DNA from: a virus
Length of the DNA stretch: 20,381 nucleotides
Reading direction: 5' to 3' (one strand)
IMG/VR virus record: IMGVR_UViG_3300031227_000550
Span: 1-20,381 of that record
Made by a program: the position numbers and the translations under genes. The notes beneath the pieces are model-generated. The model had not been told where the DNA came from. It ran no database searches and saw nothing but the letters and a program-made list of their open reading frames with translations. Below are positions 14,541 to 20,381 of the stretch, piece after piece. Each line of letters starts with the position of its first letter. Position 1 is the stretch's first letter.

Positions 14541-17422
14541 AAAAGCTAATTGTATTTTTAATGGTGCTGCTGACATTAAGTTCTGCTAAAGCAGATATAG
14601 AAAAATTCCCAATAAACGAATCACCGACGTTAATGGTACAAGCGTCGCAATTCAGTTCTGGTGCTGTATATGCAGCGTCTCCAATTGTGTGGGAAGTGTA
14701 TGAAGATGGCGTGTATATGGCATCCCCTGCGCAAACTGGAAACTTAACAGTTGCTGCTGCTGCTGCGTCTGCTGTAACAGGCAGGTATTACTATTCTCTT
14801 GCTTTGACAGCAGTAAACGGCTATGAAGTCGATAAGTTTTATACTGTGTATGTTGCTGCTACCGTAGATACCGTAGCAGCCAGTAGTAAAGTGTTGACGT
14901 TTATAATAGACCCTGAAGTTATTACAGCAGGATTGGCTAGAGCAGGTGCGGGCAATGCTGAAATACAACTGGCAGCTACGACAGATTTTGTGAATGACAT
15001 TCTAAATGGCGCTGTCGTGACGATAACAGCGGGAACGGGTGTGGGGCAGCAGAGGATTATAAATGATTGGGTTGATACAGGCGAAACGGCAACTTTAGAG
15101 GTAAATTGGATAACAAATCCTGATGCAACATCAAAATATGAAGTAAGATTAGCCTCCGTGAACGTCCAAACAATACAAAATTCAAGCCCTATTGCAATGA
15201 CTGATATTACAGACACAGGAAACCCCATAACTTTGACCGGGGCGACCGGGGCGATTGCTTTAGTAACAACTACGACTACCGCAACAAACCTCACTGCTCT
15301 TACCGCTGGTACGGTAGATGTGGACTTTAACAGCATGGCAATTACGTCTACAACTGGTGATGCTGTTACAATTACATCAGGTGGAGGGGACGGGCATGGT
15401 GTTAAAGTTACTGCTAATGGTAGCGGTGATGGGATAAATATTACTGGGGGTTTAACCGGTGACGGCATCAACCTTTCTGCTGGAGCAACCAGTGGGACAG
15501 GCCTATCTGCTACAGGGGTGGGTGCTGGCTCAGGTTTTTACGCAAGGGGCGGAGTAACAGCCGGTTCTGGTATTCATGCGGCAGGTTATGGTGGTGGAGC
15601 AGCAATGTATTTAAGGGGTCAGGGGGCGGGCAATGGGCTCGATATTGCCGGTGGTACAACCGGGCACTCATTTGATCTTACAACTCTCGCTGAAATAGCA
15701 ACTTATGTATGGGTGAGCGACATCTCAGGTGTTTCAACCGCAAACTACGCAGGAACTATATTAAATGATGTACCTAGTACAGCAGAGTTTGAAAACAGAA
15801 CAATCAGCACTACTGCTGCTGGCAATATGGAAGACACTTATGATGGTACTGGTTATTCAAATGGTGTAGCACCAGCAACGCAGGAGCAACTTGATAATAT
15901 AGCCAATACAGGTGCTGCAATTAACAAATTAGCAAGTGGATCTGAAAATATTACAGGAACACCTACTAATACTTACACATCTACACAGGCTCTTGATGGT
16001 GTTTACCATTCTATCGCGCCAGCCACAACCACGATAGCAGTAGATTATAATTTTGATATCGGAACGACAGGCGTTCCAGTTTCTGTGACACTTGTAGGCA
16101 GACTATATGACCCACCAGCAACAAGCAATTCAATAGAAGTATTTGCATATGATTGGGTTGCTTTGGATTGGTCTCAAGTTGGTGAGTTGACTGGCACTGC
16201 TTCTGCCAATGATGCATTTTATACTGTCATCCTTTTCTCAAAACACGTTGGAACTGGTAGTAATGATGGATTGGTTAATATCAGATTCACAAACGCAAGT
16301 ATCGATTCTGGTACGATCTTTTATGCTGATTTGATTTATTGTTCATATGCTGTTGTTTCTTCAACCCTTGGGTATGCTAACGGTTCTATATGGGTCGATA
16401 CAGTTAATGGCACTGCTGGGACTGTTGAGGGTGTAAACGGTGTGGCTGATTTTCCGGTCGATTCATGGGCGGACGCTGTAACACTGGCTGGACTTACTGA
16501 TCTTTATATTTTCCAGATAACAAACGGTTCTGCTATTGAATTAACAGGTAATAGTGATAATTATATGCTGCATGGCATAGAGTACACACTTGCACTTGCA
16601 GGACAGTCTATTGCAAATTCGCACATAAAAGGTGCTGTTGTTTCTGGTATCAGTGCTGGCACGAGTGCGAGATTTGAAGATTGTAAAATTGGTATAGTGT
16701 CACTTACGGCTTGTGGAATGAAACATTGTGCTTTTCAATCGGATATTACTTTGCTGTCGGCAGGCACTTATATATTTGATAATTGCTTTTCCGCTGTAGC
16801 AGGGATAACTATACCAAGTATTGATTTTGGTGCTGCTCTTGGCGACACAAATCTTAATCTCAGACATTATTCAGGTGGTATTGAGATTAAAAATATGGGT
16901 GGTGCAGGTACAGATAAGATGAGTCTTGAGGGTTGGGGACAATTAGTTATTGCTGATAGTTCTGATGCTGGGACGATAGCCATACGAGGTGCATTTACTA
17001 TTACTGATAATGCTGCTGGCGGTAGTTTCTCCGGCACACTATCGGATAACGCCAGATATGATACAGGCCAAATCGCTAGTGAATTAGCAACATATGATGG
17101 ACCAACAAACACTGAGATGGAAGCAAGAACACTTTTAACAGCAAACTATTATGACTTTACAACTGATAGTGTTCAATTATTAACCACGGGTGGTTCTGCT
17201 GGAATAAATGCAGAAGAATTAGTTGATCTATATTTTGCAGAAATAATCGAAGCTACTTATACTTATAAAGATTTGATCAGAGTAACAGGTTCTTACATAG
17301 CTGGCGACTATGTTATATCTGGCACCACTTATACATATGAAGGACTTGACGGAGCCACTACAAGGATTGTTGGTGCTGCTTCCAGTTCTGGCAGAACTAT
17401 GTCAACTGTGAGTGGGGATTAA
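14537..17422 (+). CDS. Large tail-fibre-like protein with signal peptide, 961 aa
   Basis: Overlaps the previous stop (ATGA). Residues 1-20 form a signal peptide ('MKKLIVFLMVLLTLSSAKA'). Then come a beta-sandwich-like region ('PIVWEVYEDGVYMASPAQTG', about 50-120), a phage-type module 'GAGNAEIQLAATTDFVNDIL...GVGQQRIINDW' (about 137-215), Gly-rich 11-12-residue repeats (about 281-378), and a long C-terminal part with 'GSIWVDTVNGTAGTVEGVNG' (about 615-634) and 'LRHYSGGIEIKNMG...MSLEGWGQLVI' (about 774-805). The last block is a module I recognise from siphophage tail or structural proteins. So this is very likely a virion fibre or adhesin, which makes its signal peptide surprising. Confidence 0.7.
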   Translation: MKKLIVFLMVLLTLSSAKADIEKFPINESPTLMVQASQFSSGAVYAASPIVWEVYEDGVYMASPAQTGNLTVAAAAASAVTGRYYYSLALTAVNGYEVDKFYTVYVAATVDTVAASSKVLTFIIDPEVITAGLARAGAGNAEIQLAATTDFVNDILNGAVVTITAGTGVGQQRIINDWVDTGETATLEVNWITNPDATSKYEVRLASVNVQTIQNSSPIAMTDITDTGNPITLTGATGAIALVTTTTTATNLTALTAGTVDVDFNSMAITSTTGDAVTITSGGGDGHGVKVTANGSGDGINITGGLTGDGINLSAGATSGTGLSATGVGAGSGFYARGGVTAGSGIHAAGYGGGAAMYLRGQGAGNGLDIAGGTTGHSFDLTTLAEIATYVWVSDISGVSTANYAGTILNDVPSTAEFENRTISTTAAGNMEDTYDGTGYSNGVAPATQEQLDNIANTGAAINKLASGSENITGTPTNTYTSTQALDGVYHSIAPATTTIAVDYNFDIGTTGVPVSVTLVGRLYDPPATSNSIEVFAYDWVALDWSQVGELTGTASANDAFYTVILFSKHVGTGSNDGLVNIRFTNASIDSGTIFYADLIYCSYAVVSSTLGYANGSIWVDTVNGTAGTVEGVNGVADFPVDSWADAVTLAGLTDLYIFQITNGSAIELTGNSDNYMLHGIEYTLALAGQSIANSHIKGAVVSGISAGTSARFEDCKIGIVSLTACGMKHCAFQSDITLLSAGTYIFDNCFSAVAGITIPSIDFGAALGDTNLNLRHYSGGIEIKNMGGAGTDKMSLEGWGQLVIADSSDAGTIAIRGAFTITDNAAGGSFSGTLSDNARYDTGQIASELATYDGPTNTEMEARTLLTANYYDFTTDSVQLLTTGGSAGINAEELVDLYFAEIIEATYTYKDLIRVTGSYIAGDYVISGTTYTYEGLDGATTRIVGAASSSGRTMSTVSGD
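15379..15675 (+). repeat. Gly-rich degenerate repeat array in the fibre protein
   Basis: About seven units of 11-12 residues with a G-x-G-hydrophobic-x-x-x-G-G core ('GDGINITGG', 'GDGINLSAG', 'GTGLSATG', 'GSGFYARGG', 'GSGIHAAG', 'GNGLDIAGG'). Such units form slender beta-structured shafts in phage fibres. Confidence 0.65.
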
Positions 17423-17425
17423 ATC

Positions 17426-18202
17426 ATGGCTTGGCAAAATGATTGGCAAAATGATTGGCAAAGTGATTGGCAAGGAACAGTAACTGGTGTTTTGCCTAAT
17501 GCTCCTACAATCACTTTAGTCATGTCTGGTTCTACAGCTACAGTCTCTGTCGATGGGGCAGCAGGTGCTACAAACTATGTTTATTATCAAACGATTGTAG
17601 GAGGAGATTGGACACTTGGTGGTTTTGTTGTTGGTGACGGTGATGTGGTTATTTCAGATTTAGACGCTGGTCAATATATATTTACAGCTCAGTCTACTGT
17701 AAGCGGCGTGCCTTCAGGACTTAGTAATACAGTAATTGGGTGGGTCGTAAGTAGTGATTTAACATTTGATAATTCACCAGCATTTATTTTGGCGAGTTAT
17801 TTAATCAGTTCGATTTCTAAAATGACAAGTCCATCAGATAGAGATACTTGGCCCCTATACACGGCTCATCTACCTGATGGTAGTAATGTAGAATCAAACG
17901 CTGGTTGTATTTATGATACTCCGGGCATTAAAGATGGCAGATTGATGAGCGGCCCGGTAGTTGATCATCCCGGAATACAAATAAAGATCAGATCACTGGA
18001 CCATCAAATAGGTTACGCAAAAGCAGATGAGTTATCAAAAGCGTTAGATGAAATATCTTATTTTTCGATAGTCGTAAATACAGTGACTTATCAAATTAGG
18101 AATGCAAGCAGATTAACACCAGTTACTTTTATAGGGGTTGAAGAAGGCACAAAAAGACGAGATTTATTTACAGTAAATTACTTAACAACAATATTCAAAT
18201 AG
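17426..18202 (+). CDS. Tail terminator with extra N-terminal Ig/FN3-like domain
   Basis: A 258-aa fusion. Residues 1-17 are a Trp-rich repeat ('MAWQNDWQNDWQSDWQG'). About 22-107 form a beta-sandwich-like domain ('NAPTITLVMSGSTATVSVDG', 'TNYVYYQ', 'ISDLDAGQYIFTAQST'). The rest (about 118-258) matches tail terminator/minor capsid proteins: 'IYDTPGIKDGRLMSGPVVDHPGIQIKIRS', 'AKADELSKALDEI', 'YQIRNASRLTPVTFIGVEEGTKRRDLFTVNYL'. The terminator caps the tail tube at its head-proximal end and sits where expected, right before the tube gene. The added domain would decorate the neck. No internal start separates the parts. Confidence 0.72.
   Translation: MAWQNDWQNDWQSDWQGTVTGVLPNAPTITLVMSGSTATVSVDGAAGATNYVYYQTIVGGDWTLGGFVVGDGDVVISDLDAGQYIFTAQSTVSGVPSGLSNTVIGWVVSSDLTFDNSPAFILASYLISSISKMTSPSDRDTWPLYTAHLPDGSNVESNAGCIYDTPGIKDGRLMSGPVVDHPGIQIKIRSLDHQIGYAKADELSKALDEISYFSIVVNTVTYQIRNASRLTPVTFIGVEEGTKRRDLFTVNYLTTIFK
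17432..17474 (+). repeat. 12-bp tandem repeat (TGGCAAAATGAT) at a protein N terminus
   Basis: Units at 17432, 17444 and 17456 (one mismatch) plus a partial fourth at 17468 encode the repeated W-Q-N/S-D motif of the terminator protein. Confidence 0.85.
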
Positions 18203-18214
18203 AAAGGGAATATT

Positions 18215-18643
18215 ATGAGTTTACAAACTGATGGTCACAGTACAAGAGTATCTTTTGCAGCAGATGCAAGTGCGGCGGTAACATTGCTTGTTGAAAAATC
18301 AGTAACACCGCCTGGTGTTGATGGTGGAGGTCCGGTAGATACCACAACAATGGCAAATACAACTTATCATACACAGCAACCAAAACAGCTTATCACAATG
18401 ACTAATAGTTCATTTACGGCTGCATATGATCCAGATGTATTAACAAATATAATAGCATTGGTAAATGTGAATACTTTGATCACACTTACATTTCCAGATG
18501 CTGTTACATGGGCTTTTTGGGGCTATCTTGATAAGTTTATCCCTAATGCAAATGAAGAGGGTGAACAGCCCACAGCAGAGGTTACTATCGTCCCGACGAA
18601 TCAGAATGACTCTGCTGTAGAAACAGCACCTGTAGAGGGCTAA
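18215..18643 (+). CDS. Major tail tube protein
   Basis: A 142-aa protein. The pattern 'MSLQTDGHSTRVSFAADASA', 'LLVEKSVTPPGVDGGGPVDTTTMANTTYHTQQPKQLITMT', 'AAYDPDVLTNIIALVNVNTLITLTFPDAVTWAFWGYLDKFIPNANEEGEQPTAEVTIVPTN' is one I recognise from siphophage tail tube subunits that stack as hexameric rings. The ribosome site GAAAGGG (18201-18207) is 7 nt from ATG 18215. It is followed by an unusual 135-nt spacer with an inverted repeat, then the tail chaperones, as in most siphophages. Confidence 0.85.
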   Translation: MSLQTDGHSTRVSFAADASAAVTLLVEKSVTPPGVDGGGPVDTTTMANTTYHTQQPKQLITMTNSSFTAAYDPDVLTNIIALVNVNTLITLTFPDAVTWAFWGYLDKFIPNANEEGEQPTAEVTIVPTNQNDSAVETAPVEG

Positions 18644-18662
18644 AAGAAGAGCATATTTACGC

Positions 18663-18724
18663 TGTGCTGCGTTGTTATCAGAAATACGTATGATAGTACT
18701 AAATTTCTATTTTAACGCAGCACA
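18663..18724. repeat. 11-bp perfect inverted repeat between tube and chaperone genes
   Basis: TGTGCTGCGTT at 18663-18673 pairs exactly with AACGCAGCACA at 18714-18724. Inside, AGAAAT (18680-18685) pairs with ATTTCT (18703-18708), giving a two-tier hairpin. No T-run follows, so it is not a classical intrinsic terminator. It may attenuate readthrough, protect tube mRNA from 3' exonucleases, or be a recombination relic. Confidence 0.7.
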
Positions 18725-18778
18725 ACTAATCCTGAGAAGAAATAGAACTGTCTTAAATCTTTTGGAAAGGGCTAAAAC

Positions 18779-19138
18779 ATGGAAAACTTAAAATTCAGTC
18801 TAAAACTCACAGAATTGCCGGTGGAAATCGAAAATGAAGATGGATCAGTATCAACTTATGTTCTGAAGGAAATGGATGGTGCAAAGCGATCTTCATTTCT
18901 AAACGATCAATCTTGGCGAGTTAAACTCAAACCAGATGGCGAACCTGAAAGTGTTTCTGATTATAAACACATGCAGGAAAATGCTCTTACACTTTGTCTT
19001 TATGATCCTGATGGGAAACTTGTCCCTGTGGCAGTATTAGAAAAATGGCCTGGTGCTGTTTTGACTGCTCTTTATAAAGCAGCTCAAGCATTATCTGGTA
19101 TGGGCGAAGTTCAAAAAGATGAAGCAAAAAACGAATAA
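18779..19138 (+). CDS. Tail assembly chaperone G
   Basis: A 119-aa protein between tail tube and tape measure, with GGAAAGGG (18763-18770) upstream. It is rich in beta and helix segments ('MENLKFSLKLTELPVEIENE', 'STYVLKEMDGAKRSSFLND', 'ENALTLCLYDPDGKLVPVAVLEKWPGAVLTALYKAAQALSGMG'), which fits G-type chaperones that coat the tape measure during tail assembly. Its last codons contain the slippery heptamer A AAA AAC (19126-19132), 3 nt before its TAA, so a fraction of ribosomes should shift to -1 and make the GT fusion. Confidence 0.82.
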   Translation: MENLKFSLKLTELPVEIENEDGSVSTYVLKEMDGAKRSSFLNDQSWRVKLKPDGEPESVSDYKHMQENALTLCLYDPDGKLVPVAVLEKWPGAVLTALYKAAQALSGMGEVQKDEAKNE

Positions 19139-19485
19139 AGGGAGAAAAGCTGGCATGGTTCCAGCTTGCCTCTCATTTAGGTTTATCGTTGCAAAGATGT
19201 CAGCAAGAAACAACGTCAACAGAATTTATTGATTGGATGAAATATCTTGAGCAGCAAGACAATACACACACAAAGATGGATTATTATTTTGCTCAAATAG
19301 CAGCCAAAATCAGTGGTATGTTTTCAAAGGAACCAGAAAAGTTTAAAACTGAAGATTTTCTTATGCGATTTAGTTTTAAAAAGAAAAAGAAAGTGTTGAC
19401 CAAAAAAGAAGCTGAAGAAACAATAGAGAAAAAAACTAAAAATCATAAAAACTTCTTTTCTGTTATATTAGGAAGAAAAAAATGA
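18779..19485 (+). CDS. Tail assembly chaperone GT, made by -1 frameshift
   Basis: Reading in frame from 18779 to the A AAA AAC at 19126-19132 and then in -1 (next codon CGA at 19132) gives a 235-aa fusion. The -1 frame continues 'RIKGEKLAWFQLASHLGLSL' and 'QRCQQETTSTEFIDWMKYLE', a recognisable T-domain opening, and ends in a Lys-rich tail at TGA 19483-19485. This frame has no ATG in its first part and is closed just upstream by a TGA, so it cannot be made independently except from a weak TTG at 19189. The lambda G/GT system is the precedent. Confidence 0.82.
19126..19132 (+). promoter_or_regulatory. -1 ribosomal frameshift slippery site A AAA AAC
   Basis: Codons GCA AAA AAC GAA TAA place the heptamer in the X XXY YYZ register. 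Both tRNAs can re-pair one base back, moving translation into the T frame just before the zero-frame stop. Confidence 0.85.
19147..19167 (+). promoter_or_regulatory. Stimulatory hairpin after the slippery site
   Basis: AAGCTGG (19147-19153) pairs perfectly with CCAGCTT (19161-19167) around a 7-nt loop, 14 nt beyond the heptamer. GGGAG at 19140-19144 lies between and could act as an internal Shine-Dalgarno-like stimulator, although those usually lie upstream. Confidence 0.6.
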
Positions 19486-20381
19486 TAGGTCTTGATCTTG
19501 GTAATTTGATTGTTCATTTAAAAGCAGATACTCGTCAATATACAATGGCGATGGGTGCTGTTGCTGCGAATATGAAGTCAACTGGGACAAGAATGAAGGC
19601 CATGGGTACCCATATGTCTTTATACATCACGGCCCCTATAGCTGCAATCGGAATAGCTTCTATTAAATCCTTTGCTGATTTTGATGATGCTATGACTAAA
19701 TCACTTTCTATTATGAATGATATTATACCAACTGTCAGAAAAGAAATGGAGGGTTTAGCATTATCAATTTCTAAACAGGGTGTCACTTCTGCAAAAGAAC
19801 TTGCCAGAAGTTATTTCTTTTTAGCATCAGCAGGATTAGGTGCTAAACAATCCATGGCAGCACTATCTACTGTGAATCAATTTGCTATTGCAGGTGCGTT
19901 TGATATGGCACAAGCGACTGATTTATTAACGGATGCTCAATCGGCTTTAGGTCTTACCGTAAAAGACGCTGTGGCTAATATGCAAAATATGTCACGTGTG
20001 GCTGATGTATTAGTGGGCGCAAATACTTTAGCAAATGCAAGTACACAACAATTTTCATTGGCTCTTACTTCTGGTGCTGGTCCTGCTATGAAGGCCTTCG
20101 GTATTGAATTAGAACAGGGTGTTGCTGTATTAGCAGCTTACGCAGATCAGGGTATTAAAGCACAAGAGGCGGGAAACTTGCTTAGTAGGATGCTCAGATT
20201 AACCACAAGAGGATTCATGGAGAATCGAAAAGTATGGAAGTCTTTCTCTGTAGATATTTTTGATGTCGAAGGGGAGTTGAAAGATTTAGGTGTCATTGTT
20301 GGAGATTTATCAAAGGCTTTAGGTGATTTATCCACAAAGCAAAAAATAGCAGCGTTAGATATGTTAGGTTTTCAGGCAAGA
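19482..20381 (+). CDS. Tail tape measure protein, N-terminal 300 residues (3' truncated)
   Basis: ATG 19482 overlaps the GT stop (ATGA), and the frame is open to the window end. The start 'MIGLDLGNLIVHLKADTRQY' followed by 'MGAVAANMKSTGTRMKAMG' and then 'APIAAIGIASIKSFADFDDAMTKS' is typical of TP901-type tape measure proteins. Downstream 'GVTSAKELARSYFFLASAGLGAKQSMAAL', 'TDLLTDAQSALGLTVKDAVANMQNMSRVADVLVGA' and 'FGIELEQGVAVLAAYADQGIKAQEAGNLLSRMLR' form the family core. The full protein sets tail length, and the C-terminal part is outside the window. Confidence 0.92.
   Translation, partial: MIGLDLGNLIVHLKADTRQYTMAMGAVAANMKSTGTRMKAMGTHMSLYITAPIAAIGIASIKSFADFDDAMTKSLSIMNDIIPTVRKEMEGLALSISKQGVTSAKELARSYFFLASAGLGAKQSMAALSTVNQFAIAGAFDMAQATDLLTDAQSALGLTVKDAVANMQNMSRVADVLVGANTLANASTQQFSLALTSGAGPAMKAFGIELEQGVAVLAAYADQGIKAQEAGNLLSRMLRLTTRGFMENRKVWKSFSVDIFDVEGELKDLGVIVGDLSKALGDLSTKQKIAALDMLGFQAR

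Noticed and set aside
14839-15471. 210-codon minus-strand ORF opposite the fibre gene
   Set aside because: Pro/Val/Ala low-complexity mirror of the Gly/Thr-rich fibre repeats, with no ribosome site. Antisense shadow.
18663-18724. Inverted repeat read as an intrinsic terminator or integron attC site
   Set aside because: No T-run follows the stem, and there are no convincing GTTRRRY/RYYYAAC boxes or an integrase nearby.
18690-18791. 33-codon ORF (ATG 18690) across the inverted repeat and into the chaperone start
   Set aside because: No ribosome site before it, it spans a likely structured element, and it overlaps the well-supported ATG 18779. Probably chance.
1-20381. tRNA genes, CRISPR arrays, insertion sequences, integrase or attachment sites
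   Set aside because: Looked for cloverleaf-like segments, spaced direct repeats and transposase/integrase motifs. None was convincing.

Overview
The window is a piece of a tailed bacteriophage (or prophage) genome: the packaging, head, connector and tail-tube region of a long non-contractile-tailed (siphovirus-like) Caudoviricetes member. Every supported gene is on the + strand. The order is canonical: small terminase (5' end cut off by the window), large terminase, portal, SPP1 gp7/Mu F-like minor head protein, protease/scaffold, decoration protein, major capsid protein, connector and neck proteins, tail terminator, tail tube, G/GT tail chaperones, tape measure (3' end cut off). No integrase, repressor, lysis or replication gene is visible, so lifestyle cannot be judged.

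Layout: (1) 1-5176, packaging and portal operon, with a two-helix membrane mini-protein (1706-1864), an unrecognised 116-aa gene and a permuted papain/NlpC-like hydrolase between portal and gp7. It is closed by a strong intrinsic terminator (5313-5355). (2) 5356-5603, an AT-rich promoter region. (3) 5604-9129, capsid module: DUF2213 protease fused to a scaffold with a nested in-frame scaffold start at 6507, decoration protein, HK97-fold major capsid protein, and a small protein with a poly-Asp tail. (4) 9130-11259, a DUF115/MptE-like (possible sugar-transfer) gene, two connector-type proteins, a membrane-anchored coiled-coil protein and an HK97 gp10-like neck protein. (5) 11356-17422, the most unusual part: a tiny frameshifted signal-peptide ORF followed by three large, ATGA-overlapping genes, each starting with a Sec-type signal peptide. 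Two encode beta-helix proteins and the third a Gly-rich tail-fibre-like protein. (6) 17426-20381, tail terminator carrying an extra N-terminal Ig/FN3-like domain, tail tube, a 135-nt spacer with an 11-bp perfect inverted repeat, chaperone G with a -1 slippery heptamer (A AAA AAC) and downstream hairpin giving GT, then tape measure.

How the genes fit together: terminase and portal pack DNA into a shell built on the protease/scaffold and decorated by the 148-aa protein; the connector, closure and neck proteins join it to a tail built from tube, terminator, tape measure and G/GT chaperones. The 11.4-17.4 kb cassette probably supplies surface-exposed, carbohydrate-facing proteins, but the signal peptides are odd for virion proteins assembled in the cytoplasm.

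Host: a bacterium using Shine-Dalgarno initiation (GGAG/AAAGGA leaders) with a Gram-negative-like export style. The 'YVDG/YIRDGG...GDGS(S/A)W' beta-helix openings and the C-terminal 'PTPDPATW...DASG...SPSTQYTYTV' domain resemble extracellular proteins I associate with Planctomycetota and relatives. This is a weak inference from memory, not a search result.
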